Shown piece by piece: positions 33,407-44,567 of a stretch of 64,000 nt of DNA. A program made the translations under genes and the position numbers. The notes under the pieces are model-generated. The model searched no databases. It saw only the letters and a program-made list of their open reading frames with translations, and was not told where the DNA came from. Every line of letters starts with the position of its first letter. Positions within the stretch are counted from its first letter, which is position 1. Source of the DNA: Glycine soja (lineage: Eukaryota > Streptophyta > Magnoliopsida > Fabales > Fabaceae); the NCBI RefSeq assembly GCF_004193775.1, contig NC_041006.1:20148817-20212816 (forward strand). The letters run 5' to 3'.

Positions 33407-34407
33407 TTGGAGATTGAAGCTACTTGCAGGAGAAACAACGCAAAAAAAAGGAGAAAAGCTTTACAAGAAAGGACAGCACAACCAAGTTCTGAGGGAACTC
33501 GTTCATCTGAATCATCTTCAGCATTTCCAGCAGACTTGAGGGAATCCGAAGTTGGTGTGTCTGAAGCACACATTATGGTGGAAGATCAACCACAGAAGGT
33601 TACTCTTAAGGACTATTGTAGCTCTATCGTGCCGCAATTTTTCACAAGCATTGCATGGCTGAAAGTTCAAGCTCATAACATCACATATCCTCATTCCTTG
33701 ATCCAGCTGATTCAAGGAAATCTGTTTCATGGTTTGCCAAATGAAGACCCTTATGCACACCTTGCAACATACATAAAAATCTGCAATACAATGAAAATTG
33801 CAGGGGTGCCAGAAGATGTAGTGAGGCTCAGTTTGTTTTCAGTCTTTTTGGCTGGAGAAGCAAAGAGGTGGCTGCATTCTTTCAAAGGAAACAACTTAAA
33901 GACATGGGAAGAAGTAGTAGAGAAATTTCTGAAGAAATACTTCCCTGAATCAAAGATAGCTGAAATCAAGGCAGCTATTTCCTCATTCCATCAATTTCCA
34001 GATGAGTCCTTGAGTGAAGCGCTTGAAAGATTCCATAGCTTGCTGCGGAAGACACCTACTCATGGATTCTCCGAGCCCATTCAGCTGAACATTTTCATTG
34101 ATGGTTTGAGATCGCAGTCCAAGCAATTATTAGACGCTTCTGTTGGATGAAAGATTAAATTGAAGACTCCTAAAGAAGCAATGGAACTTATTGAGAATAT
34201 GGCTGCTAGTGATCATGCTATTTTGCATGATAGAACTCATGTTCCCACCAAAAGAAGCCTGTTAGAGCTTTCTTAACAAGATGCACTGTTGGCACAAAAC
34301 AAGCTGCTAGCTAAGCAGCTGGAATCACTCACAGAGACACTCAGCAAGCTGCCAACACAGTTACAAGTGGCTCAACCTTCCCATTCAGCAGTTATGTAGG
34401 TTGGAGG
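33407..34407 (+). pseudogene. Athila gag, N-terminal part
   Basis: An open frame to 34150 contains the retrotransposon gag core: TLKDYCSSIVPQFFTSIAW, YPHSLIQLIQGNLFHGLP, LFSVFLAGEAKRWLHSFKG and WEEVVEKFLKKYFPESKIA. After a TGA stop the same frame continues with TPKEAMELIENMAASDHAIL and LLAQNKLLAKQLESLTETL and meets further stops. It is cut at 34408 by a solo LTR (TSD ggagg) and continues at 36058. Gag would form the capsid of the virus-like particle. Confidence 0.8.
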
Positions 34408-36052
34408 TGTAGAAGCAAAGCTTCATGGTGAATCAAAGGTGATTCAAAGGTGTTTTGATGATAACAATGATGATAACAAAAGATGATGACAAAGGTGATG
34501 ACAAAAATCTCAAAGATCAATCAAGAACAATTCAAGAGTTCAAGATAAGAATCAAGAAGAATTCAAGACTCAAGAAGAAAGTCTAGAGACAATAATCAAG
34601 ATTCAAGGTTCAAGATCTCAAGAATCAAGATCAAGATTCAAGAATGAAGAGAAGACTCAATCAAGATAAGTATTAAAAAGTTTTTCAAAACTTTGAATAG
34701 CACATGAGTTTTTGACAAAACCTTTTACCAAAGAGTTTTTACTCTCTGGTAATCGATTACCAGATTGTTGTAATCGATTACCAGTAGCAAAATTGTTTTG
34801 AAAAAGTTTTCAAATTGAATTTACAACGTTCCAATTATTTTCAAAAAGCTGTAATCGATTACAATGTTTTGGTAATCGATTACCAGTGCCTTTGAATGTT
34901 GAAATTCAAATTCAAATGTGAAGAGTCACATCCTTTCACACAAAAGCTTTGTGTAATCGATTACACTAATTTGGTAATCGATTACCAGTGTTTGTTTCTG
35001 AATAAATCAAAAGATGTAACTCTTCAAAAGGTTTTTGACTTTTTCAAATTGGTTTTAAGTTTTTCTAAAAGTTATAACTCTTCTAAATGGCCTTCTTGAC
35101 CAGACATGAAGAGTCTATAAAAACAAGGCTTTGTTATACACTTATTCATTCATTCAATACTTTTACACTTATTTCATACAATCCTTTACAAGCCTTGAAT
35201 CTCTTTGAACTTCTTCTTCTTCTTTGCACCAAAAGCTTTCTGAAGTTTTCTGGTTTTCTAAACCTTGAAAACTTGTGCTATTCATCTTTTCATTCTCTTC
35301 TCCCTTTGCCAAAAAGAATTCGCCAAGGACTAACTGCCAGAATTCTTTTTGTGTCTCTCTTCTCCCTTTTCCAAAAGAACGAATGACTAACCGCCTGAAT
35401 TCTTTTGTGTCTCCCTTCTCCCTTGTCAAAGAATTCAAAACGACACAGTCTGAGAATTCTTTTGATTCTTCTCATTCCCTAATACAAAAGTGTTCAAAGG
35501 ACTAACCGCCTGAGAATTCTTTTGTATCCCCATTCACAAAGTATCAAAGGTTTAACAGCCTGAGATCTTTGTCTTAACACATTGGAGGGTACATCCTTTG
35601 TGGTACAAGTAGAGGGTACATCTACTTGGGTTTGACTGAGAACAAGAGAGGGTAAATCTCTTGTGGATCAGTTCTAGTGGAGGGTACATCCACTAGGTTC
35701 AAAGAGAACAAGGGAGGGTACATCCCTTGTGGATCTTTGCTTGTAAATGGATTTTTACAAGGTTGAAAGAAATCTCAAGGACCGCAGGTCGCTTGGGGAC
35801 TGGATGTAGGCACGGGTTGTTGCCGAACCAGTATAAAAACTCTTGTGTGTTTGTCTCATTCTTCCCTACTCTTTTACTTTTCACTGTGCATTTAATTTCC
35901 GCTTTTACTTTCTGTTATGTTTCTCTTCTACTCCTCATTCTCTTAACAATTTAGTAAAAGCCTTAGAAGAGTAATTTTTTAATTAGTAAAGGTTTAGGAA
36001 TAATTAATTCAACCCCCCCTTCTTAATTATTCTGAGGCCACTCGATCCAACA
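34408..36052 (+). mobile_element. Solo LTR (1645 bp) with GTAATCGATTAC pairs, TSD ggagg
   Basis: It runs TGTAGAAGCAAAGC to ...CTCGATCCAACA, with TSD ggagg at 34403-34407 and 36053-36057. A TATA-like tctataaaaacaagg at about 35113 gives the + orientation. Three dyad pairs lie at 34749/34770, 34851/34872 and 34953/34974. Downstream there are repeats of the type gagggtacatc (35584-35730) and of ggactaaccgcctgaattc. It is a near-identical sister of 44568-46195. Confidence 0.9.
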
Positions 36053-36057
36053 GGAGG

Positions 36058-36781
36058 TTGCAGCATATGTGGAGGAGCACATGAATCTGGCTATTGCTTA
36101 CCCTTAGATGATGCTACAAAGGAAGTGAATTACATGGGGAATCAAAACAGACAAGGATTTCATGCAGGCGGTTTTTCAGGTTACCAGCAAGGAGGAAATT
36201 TCAATCAAAATCAGGGGCAAGGATGGAGGTCACATCCAGAGAATCAGTTCAATAAAGACCAAGGAGGACCATCCAACAGACCTCGGAATCAGGGGCCTAG
36301 CTTGTACGAGAGGACCACTAAGCTGGAAGAGACTTTGGCTCAGTTCATGCAAGTTTCAATGTCCAACCATAAGAGCACTGAGTCAGCCATCAAGAACCTG
36401 GAGATCCAAGTGGGACAGTTAGCTAAGCAAATAGCTAAGAATTCTTCTAGAGGTTTTGGAGCTAATACAGAGAAAAATCCCAAAGAAGAATTTAAGGTTG
36501 TCATAACTAGAAGCAAGAGGGAGACCATGATGGAGGATGAAAGTAGGACTGGTGAGGAGAAGGAGTTAGAAGCTGAGGCAGAAAAAGAAAATGAGGAAGA
36601 TCAGATGAGGGAGAAAAAAATAAGTGAAGAAGAACAACAAAAGAATGAAAAAAAAAGAGAAAATGAGGAAGAGAAAAAGACAAAGAGTGAGTTGGCCAGA
36701 GAAAAGAAGAAGGAGGTTGTTCCATGTACAGGGAAAGAAGCACCATATCCATTGGTGCCATCTAAGAAGGACAAGGAATGA
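36058..36781 (+). pseudogene. Athila gag C-terminus with zinc knuckle
   Basis: Directly after the TSD the frame reads CSICGGAHESGYC, a compact CX2CX3HX4C knuckle, then a Gly/Asn/Gln-rich stretch (GYQQGGNFNQNQGQGW), a coiled coil (TTKLEETLAQFMQVSMSNH) and a highly charged Lys/Glu tail (about 36520-36720). It stays open until TGA at 36779-36781. It binds RNA in related elements. Confidence 0.75.
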
Positions 36782-36814
36782 CACTTCACTTGTTTCCTTG
36801 ATATCTTCAAGAAA

Positions 36815-37672
36815 TTGGAGATAGCTATCCCATTTGGAGAAGCCTTGCAACAAATGCCACTCTACTCCAAGTTTCTCAAGGATTTATTGACCAAGAAAGG
36901 CAAATATATCCACAGTGATAATATTATGTTGGAGGGAAATTGTAGTGTTGTTATTCAGAGGATCCTTCCACCAAAATACAAGGATGCAGAGAGTGTCACA
37001 ATCCCTTGCTCAATTGGTGTTGTGTCAGTTGGAAAAACCCTTATTGACTTAGGGGCTAGCATTAATTTGATGCCTCTATCCATGTGCAGAAGGATTGGAG
37101 AGATGGAAATCATGCCAACAAGAATGACATTGTAGCTGGCAGATCGCTCAATTACAAGGCCATATGGCATAGTGGAAGACGTGTTGGTCAAAGTGCGTCA
37201 ATTTACTTTCCCTATAGATTTTGTGATAATGGACATTGAAGAGGATGCTGAAATCCCACTAATTTTAGGTTGTCCCTTCATGTTAACAGCCAATTGTGTG
37301 GTTGATATGGGGAAAGGTAATCTTGAAATGAGTATGGATGACCAGAAGGTTACATTCAATTTGTTTGAAGCCATGAAGCACCCAAGTGACCATAAGGCCT
37401 ATTTTAAGGTAGAAAAGGTTGAACATGAGGTAGACATGGTAGCTAGAGCCATGGTGCTGCAGTCCCCACTGGAAAAAGCACTGACTAATACTATGAAGTG
37501 TATGACAACGGAGGAAGAAAAAGAATTGCAGAACTGTTTGGAAGAATTAGAGGGTTTAGAAGAAAATCCTTCTGAAAAAGTTGTATTTGAAGAATTGAAT
37601 AAGGACATTCCGGCAGAAAAGGCCAAAGTGGAGTTAAAAACTCTTCTAGAGCATTTGAAGTATGTGTTCTAG
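36815..37672 (+). pseudogene. Athila protease region
   Basis: The frame reads FGEALQQMPLYSKFLKDLLT and then VGKTLIDLGASINLMPLSMC, in which DLGAS is the aspartic-protease active-site motif (usually D-[ST]-G-A/S, here Leu-Gly). A TAG at 37133-37135 and another at 37670-37672 interrupt a frame that is otherwise continuous into the reverse transcriptase. The block LILGCPFMLTANCVVDM is the second protease half. Confidence 0.75.
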
Positions 37673-37693
37673 GGAGAAAATGAAGCAAGTCCA

Positions 37694-39302
37694 GTGATCA
37701 TCATCAATTCTTTAAGAAAGGAGGAGGAATCTCAGCTAGTGGAAGTTTTGAAGAAACACAAGGCAACTATTGGATGGCACATTTTTTATCTCAAAGGAAT
37801 CGACCCTTCTTACTGCATGCATAAGATCAACATGGAAGCTGATTATAAGTCTGTAAGACAGCCACAAAGAAGATTGAATCTAGTTATGAAGGAAGAAGTG
37901 CAGAAGGAAGTACTTAAACTGCTAGAAGCAGGTCTCATTTATCCTATTTCAGACAGTGTGCATGGTTTAGCCCTGTATAGATGGTTCCAAAAAAGGAGGC
38001 ATGATGGTAATTCGAATTGTGAATAATGATTTGATCCCCACAAGAACCGTCATTGGGTGGAGGATGTGTATCGATTATAGAAAATTGAATGATGCCACCA
38101 GAAAGGATCACTACCCACTTCCCTTCATGGATCAAATGCTTGAAAGGTTGGTTGGACAATCATTTTATTGCTTTTTATATGGATACTTTAGCTACAATCA
38201 GATTGTTGTGGACCGAAATGATAAAAAAAAGACAGCATTCAGCTGTCATTTTGGTGTGTTTTCTTATAGACGAATGCCCTTCGGTCTTGACAACGCTCCA
38301 GCAACTTTTTAGAGATGCATGATGGCAATATTTGCTGACATGGTGGAGAAATGCATCAAAGTGTTTATGGATGACTTCTCTGTCTTTGGCTCATCTTTTG
38401 ATTGTTGTCTAGCAAATCTAAAGCGAGTCTTGCAACGATGTGAAGAGACCAACTTAGTGTTTAATTGGGAAAAATGCCATTTTATGGTTCAAGAAGGAAT
38501 TGTGTTGGGCCGCAAAATCTCTCTGAGGGAGATTGAAGTAGATAAAGCTAAAATTGATGTGATTGATATGCTACCTCCTCTAGTGAATGTCAAGGGAGTG
38601 AGAAGCTTTTTAGGGCATGTTGGGTTCTACAGGCAGTTTATAAAAGACTTTTCAAAGATTGTCAAACCACTCAGTAATTTTCTCAATAAGGACGCTGTGT
38701 TTTTATTCGATGAAGAGTGTTTGAAGGCATTCAACACTCTAAAGACCAATCTAGTGTCTGTTTCCGTCATTACAGCACCAGGTTGGGGCCAAGAGTTTGA
38801 GCTCATGTGTGATGCAAGTGATTATGTTGTAGGTGTTGTATTGGGCCAGAGAAAAGGTAGAGTCTTCCATGCTATTTATTATGCCAGCAAAGTTTTAAAT
38901 GATGCCCAAATGAATTATGCCACCTCAGAGAAGGAAATGCTTGCAATTGTGTATGCTTTGGAAAAGTTCAAATCACACTTAGTGGGATCGAAAGTTATTG
39001 TTTACACTGATCATGCAGCCATTAAGTATTTATTGAATAAAGCTGACTCCAAGCTAGATAAATCAGGTGGATTTTTGTTGCTTCAGGAATTTGACCTAGT
39101 GATCCAAGACAAGAAAAGATTTGAAAATCTTATGGCGGACCACTTGTCAAGACTAGTCAATGAAGAGGTGACTTTGAAGGAGCTAGAGATAAGAGATGAA
39201 TTCCCTGATGAATCGTTGTTCATGGTGAATGAAAGGCCATGGTTCGCTTATTTGGCCAACTTCAAGGCAGCTGGAATCATTCCAAAAGATTTGACTTGGT
39301 AG
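37694..39302 (+). pseudogene. Athila reverse transcriptase and RNase H
   Basis: The reverse transcriptase begins VLKKHKATIGWHIFYLKGID. A frameshift lies at about 37975-38000, then come WRMCIDYRKLNDATRKDHYP, RRMPFGLDNAPATF, a TAG stop at 38310-38312, and the catalytic palm KVFMDDFSVFG with its two Asp retained. The thumb/connection and RNase H follow: VRSFLGHVGFYRQFIKDFS, then FELMCDASDYVVGVVLGQ with the first RNase H Asp, ATSEKEMLAIVYALEKF and VYTDHAAIKYLL. It ends at TAG (39300-39302), which continues in frame into the integrase. Confidence 0.85.
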
Positions 39303-40424
39303 CAAAGGAAGAAATTCTTGCATGATGCCTGATTTTATGTTTGGGATGACCCACATTTGTTTAAAATTAGTGTTGACAACCTTTTGCAAAGGTGTGTAAC
39401 AAAGGAAGAAGCAAGGAGCATATTGTGGCATTGCCACAATTCACCATGCGGAGGTCATTACAATGGAGACAAAACAACAACTGAAGTCCTGCAATTAGGA
39501 TTCTTTTGGCCAACACTTTTCAAAGATGCTCATGAACATGCCACTCAATGTGATCAATGTCAACGAATGGGAGGAATCTCTAGAAGAAATGAAATGCCCT
39601 TGAAGAATATAATGGAGGTGGAAGTCTTTGACTCCTGGGGAATTGACTTTGTAGGTCCTCTTCCTCCATCTTTTGGCAATGAATATATCCTTGTGGTTGT
39701 GGATTATGTCTCCAAATGGGTTGAAGCAGTGGCTGCCCCAAAGAATGATGTCTAAACTATAGTGAAGTTCTTGAAGAAGAATATTTTTGCTCACTTTGGA
39801 ATGCATAGGGTCCTAATCAGTGATGGGGGCTCTCACTTTTGCAACAGCCAACTGCAGAAGGTGCTAGGCCATTATCATGTCACACACAAAGTAGCCTCAC
39901 TGTATCAGCCACAAACAAATGGTCAAGCTGAAGTTTCCAATAGGGAACTAAAAAAGATTCTGGAGAAAACTGTGGCCTCCACTTAGAAGGATTGGTCTAG
40001 CAAGCTGGATGATGCACTATGGGCTTACAGGACTGCCTTCAAAACCCCTATAGGCCTATCTCCATTTCAAATGGTTTATGGCAAAGCTTGCCATTTTCCA
40101 TTAGAAATGGAACATAAAGCATACTGGGCTTTGAAGTTCTTAAATTTTGATGAGACTCTATCAGGGGAAAAGAGAAAGTTGCAACTCTTGGAGCTGAAAG
40201 AGATGAGGTTGAATACTTATGAGTCTTCAAGATTGTACAAAGAAAAAGTGAAGGCTTGTCATGACAAGAAGCTGATAAAGAAAGATTTTAGGCCAAGCCA
40301 ACAAGTTCTGCTATTCAACTCAAGATTGAAGCTATTTCCAGGCAAGTTAAAGTCTAAATGGTCTGGACCATTCACCATCAAGGATGTCAAGCCTTATGGA
40401 GCAGTGGAATTATTTGACCCTTAG
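39303..40424 (+). pseudogene. Athila integrase
   Basis: The zinc-binding HHCC part is [17 protein letters not shown]...CDQCQ. The catalytic triad is visible as [16 protein letters not shown] (first Asp), [12 protein letters not shown] (second Asp) and [14 protein letters not shown] (Glu). The C-terminal part (YGKACHFPLEMEHKAYWALK ... GPFTIKDVKPYGAVELF) is the usual gypsy tail. In-frame stops are at about 39330, 39753-39755 and 39984-39986. Integration would have produced the 5-bp TSD seen. Confidence 0.85.
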
Positions 40425-42677
40425 TCAGAAACTCTGAATATAACATGGATAGTGAATGGCCAGATATTGAAGCTATACCACGGTGGGAACATTGAGAAAT
40501 TGACCACCATTTTGCAATTACAGGACCCTTAGAGGTAACATATGTCAAGCTAGTAACGTTAAATAAACACTTATTGGGAGGGAGCCTAGCTTTTTCTTTA
40601 TTTTCTCAATCATTTTTTTTGTTCATCATTGCATGTAGTTAGTTTTTGACTTATTTGTGATTGCTAGAGTAAAATACTAAGCATGTTTTGTATGTTAAAG
40701 GGGTTGGCAAAAGCTTCTCTGAAGCATTGGATGAGGAAAGAACTTAGAAAAATTTTCAGTCATCTACTCGCTCAGCGCGCCTCATGCGCTAAGCGAGACA
40801 TACCCTATGCGCTGAGTGAGTAGCATCGCTCGCTAAGCGCGCCAACCCCCATCCATTGGCTGAAGGGGTCTCGCTAAGCAAGACAGCCTAAAAACCTCTC
40901 TGGATTGCATTTAATGGAATTGGGCTAAGCGAGCCAGCTCGCTGAGTGCGACATAGTTTCTCACTAAGCACGTCTGTGTGCTAAGCACAGTAAGCTCTCT
41001 TCCTGGACCCCCATGTCAATTGGGCTAAACGGGTCATACTCGCTAAGCCCAAAACTCTCTCTGGAATGGCATAGCACTAAGCGAGACTATCTCGCTAAGC
41101 GTGACCCCACTACTGCATCTTGAGGCATTTAATCCGCTAAGCTGGCCATGTCCCGCTTAGCGGAAGTTGCAGACCAATCAGAGCTACATAACTCGCTAAG
41201 CGTGCACCTGTGCGCTGAGCCCAAAAGCTTATCGGGTTTTCTAATTTTCGAATTGGGCTAAGCGAGCCTGTCCCGCTAAGCGAATGAATTTAAATCCTGA
41301 AAAATTTAAACATCACTGAGTGCTAGCTAAGCAAGTCACTCACGCTAAGCGAGTCAGTCGAAACTGCCAAAAATAAAACATAACTCCCTTTGGTAGTTAC
41401 TTTTGCACAATCATATAACCTCCTTCCTCTCACTTCTTGCAATCATTGGCAATTCCTGCACTGTACTCATACTTCCTTTCTGCATCTTGCCTTCATTTTC
41501 CTCACTAATCTCTGCAATCCAAGTAAGTACTTCAGTTCCTTGTCATTTTGAATTTAAATTTTGAACCCTAGGGTAGAAGACATTTTAAGTTCTCTTTGTG
41601 ATGTTGATTCTGTGTTGTTGTTGCTTATTTGTTAGTAGTTGTTTGATTGTATGTTTTTAGGGCTTTAGTGTTGTTGTTGCTTATTTGTTAGCAGTTGTTT
41701 GATTGTATGTTTTTAGGGCTTTAGTTTAGCGTATAATGTAGGTTGATTACAGGGGCTTTGCTTAGATTTCCTATGCTTGGAAGTGGCTAGGGAGTTAAGG
41801 CTTCAAAGCCCCAATTTTTTCTGGAAATTTCGATGTACTCGCTAAGCGAGTTCATTCATTTTGGATGAATTTCTGGGTTCTTTGATGAACATGCTAAGTG
41901 GGTCTGTCCCGCTAAGCGAGTTCATCATTTCTATTTAAATTTATGCATATATGTATGAACTCGCTAAGCCACTGCACTACGACTTTTCAAGCAGTTAAAT
42001 TTCAAGTTTTAATTTCTGAGTTCGTATGAACTTGCTAAGCCGGCATGTCATGCTTAGCGAGTTAGTTTAGTTAGGTCTGAGTTATAGAGGCTTTTGGCAT
42101 TCTAGTTGCGGCTAAGCGAGCCACGCTCGCTAAGCCACCATGCCTTTGAAGTCTGAATAAGCTTGAGCTAAGTGAGTATGTCTCGCTAAGCCCAAGGCAA
42201 TTTAGTTTTGCTGAATTTTGTTCATGCGCTAAGTGAGTCATGCTCGCTAAGCGTAATTTCTTCTTTGTTTTAGAATTGGGCTTAGCGAGCAGGCTCGCTA
42301 AGCCATTTATGTTCCAGTAGTTAAGTCGCGCTAAGCGCCCACTGGCGTTAAGCCCATTTAGTGTGTCATGCTAAGCGAGTCTATCTCGCTAAGCGCAATT
42401 AGCTCTCTGTCAGAGAATAAGGCTTAGCGAGCCATGCTCGCTTAGCCATTGTGTTGTTTCAGCTAAGTGAGGGTGTCTTGCTTAGCCAGGGTCTTTATTT
42501 TTTAGTAGTTGCGCTAAGCGCGGCTTTCGCACTAAACGTATCATGTTATTTTCTAAAGGCACGCTAAGAGAGTCTGTCTCGCTAAGCGCCCAGTCCTTTT
42601 TTCTGGTTTATTTTTTGTTTTTAGTCTTCAATAAAACCTGTCTAATTTTCTTTCCTGTGATTCTTTTGATGCAGATG
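40425..42677 (+). repeat. Non-coding region packed with CGCT(A/T)AGCG dyads
   Basis: Between integrase and the env-position ORF there are some 2.2 kb with no frame but dozens of copies of ctcgctaagcgag-like words in both orientations (densest 40765-42590), with many mutated copies. The words often come in pairs 18-23 bp apart, for example 40770/40788 and 40811/40832. A direct repeat tgttgttgcttatttgttag...tttagggctttag occurs twice at 41615-41725. The same words are in the LTRs. A pre-env intron or regulatory region is possible. Confidence 0.75.
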
Positions 42678-44069
42678 GCCTCCAGAAAGAGGAAATCATC
42701 CACATCCCGATCTCAGGAACCCTATGATACGACAAGATTCGTTTTTGAGGTCGCCTGGGAACATTATGAGCAAAATGTACATGCCAGAAACATCTTCCCA
42801 GAGAGGAATGTTGATTTATACTTGACCCAGTACGACGAGTTCCGAAAGGAGCTCGAGATGAGGAGGTGGCACAAGGCCTTGACCAGGCAGCCTGATGGCC
42901 GCACTGATGTGGCCCTGGTCAAGGAATTCTATGCTAATTTGTTCGATCCAGAGGATAAGTCCCCGAGGCAGGTCAGGGTGTGGGGCAAGTTAATCAAGTT
43001 TGATCCTGCGACCCTCAACACATTCCTGGAGACCCCCGTGGTTTTGGAGCCAGGGGAGAGGTACTCCACATATTCCAGGTTCTGTCATTCACATCCGGAC
43101 CCACAGGAGCTTGCATCCAAGCTCTACATTCCAGGGCGAGGATTTGTTCTGAACACTAAGGGAGCGCCTTGGAAGCTTCTAAGGAAAGACCTCACCACTC
43201 TTGCCCAGACCTGGAGTGTTTTATCATACTCCAACCTTACCCCCACCTCTCATACTTCTAATCTGAACATGGATAGGGCGAGGTTGGTATACGGACTCGT
43301 CATGAAGATGGACATGGACGTGGGCTCGATCATCTCTGGTCAGATCTCGCAGATGGCCCAGTCCAACTCCTCTAGGCTCGGATTTCCCGCAATCATCACT
43401 GCTATGTGCATCGCCCGGGGAGTTATTCTTGATTCATTGACTTTTGAGTCTCTGGGCCCTGCCATTAATTTGACATATATCTGAAAGAACTGCTAGAACC
43501 CGGATTATCCCATGATCACCTTTTCGGGGACCCGCAAGACTAGGGCTCGGGGACCTTATGATACCACCACCTCTGCTCCAGCTTCTATCTCAGCACCAGC
43601 ACCACCACCAGCTCCTGCTCCTGCCCCTCCAACACTCATAGCACCTTCCGGCCCTTCCGCTCAGAGCTCAGACATTTTGGTGCCAATGCTGCAGAGCCTT
43701 CACCATGGCTTATGCCTGGTGATGTAGAGCATTCACAATTTGGCTCACCATCGGCCCATCATTAGCATGGAGGATTTCATGGCCCAGGTGGCCTGGACAG
43801 GAGTCCACCCTTCTCCTGTGGGGGGAGGTGAGGCTCCTACAGCCCAGGAGCCACAACCAGAGGAAACGCTCGAGGACACTCCTGTCACCACGCCTTTGGA
43901 GGCCATTGAGGAGGAAGATGTCGTTGCAGATACAGATTACGTTGCAGACATGATAGCAGTGTAGGGCACCTAGGACCCCTGGCCCACACCAGCTCAGGAC
44001 ACTCCAATGCCAGCTCAGGATGCCCCTTCACCACCTTGTGATGACCCAGCTCCAGCTCAGGAGGAGTGA
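42678..44069 (+). pseudogene. Env-position ORF (putative plant transposon protein domain)
   Basis: The start is set at MASRKRKSSTSRSQEP because a good acceptor (cttttgatgcag) lies directly before it and the longer upstream frame is dyad-repeat sequence. The conserved part reads NIFPERNVDLYLTQYDEFR, WHKALTRQPDGRTDVALVKE, FYANLFDPEDKSPRQVRVWG, LVYGLVMKMDMDVGSIISGQ and FPAIITAMCIARGVI. This corresponds to the putative plant transposon protein family often found after pol in Athila-type elements. It is open to 43484, then has stops and a Pro/Ala-rich tail. I see no convincing membrane span, so an envelope role is doubtful. Confidence 0.65.
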
Positions 44070-44567
44070 AGACAGGATCCATTTATTTTTCTTCCATTTA
44101 GACACAACTTTTAAATTTCAGTTTTAGTTTAATTTTACTTATTTACTTAGCACTTTTATAGTTTTTGGAATAGTTTACAGCTTTTAAACTTTATGCACAA
44201 TGGTTTGGTTTTTGAAACGTGTCTTGGTTTAAATCTTTGGTGTTTATGGATTGGTTTGAAATTGGATTGATTGCATGAACTGAGTGAATTGCGATGTTAG
44301 ATCACATGCCTTGAATAAGTATGTGGTTGTTAGAAGAGAAAGAACATGAATTAAGGGTGTGAGTGAAAATGTTAGTTTGTTTGACAGGTAAATAGTGAAG
44401 GAAATCATTGGCTATAACCCAATAAGTTGTGTGAACTTAAATTGTGAGACAACGACTAGCATCAAGTATCAATCTTTGCATGAATCTCTAAATACTGAAT
44501 GAATGCATGATTTGGAAATGATGAAGGCCATGATTGATTGATTTAGCTACTTAGCCAAATAGCCTTA
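44070..44567 (+). other. Athila 3' untranslated region, first part
   Basis: T-rich, no coding frame. It is interrupted at 44568 by a solo LTR (TSD cctta) and continues at 46201. Confidence 0.6.

Noticed and set aside
34749..34985. CRISPR-like array
   Set aside because: Palindromic words with similar spacing, but this is plant LTR sequence, spacers are not unique and repeats are only 12 bp.
42543..42677. Upstream start for the env-position ORF
   Set aside because: The added residues come from dyad-repeat sequence and a T-rich stretch; the start at 42678 follows a splice acceptor.
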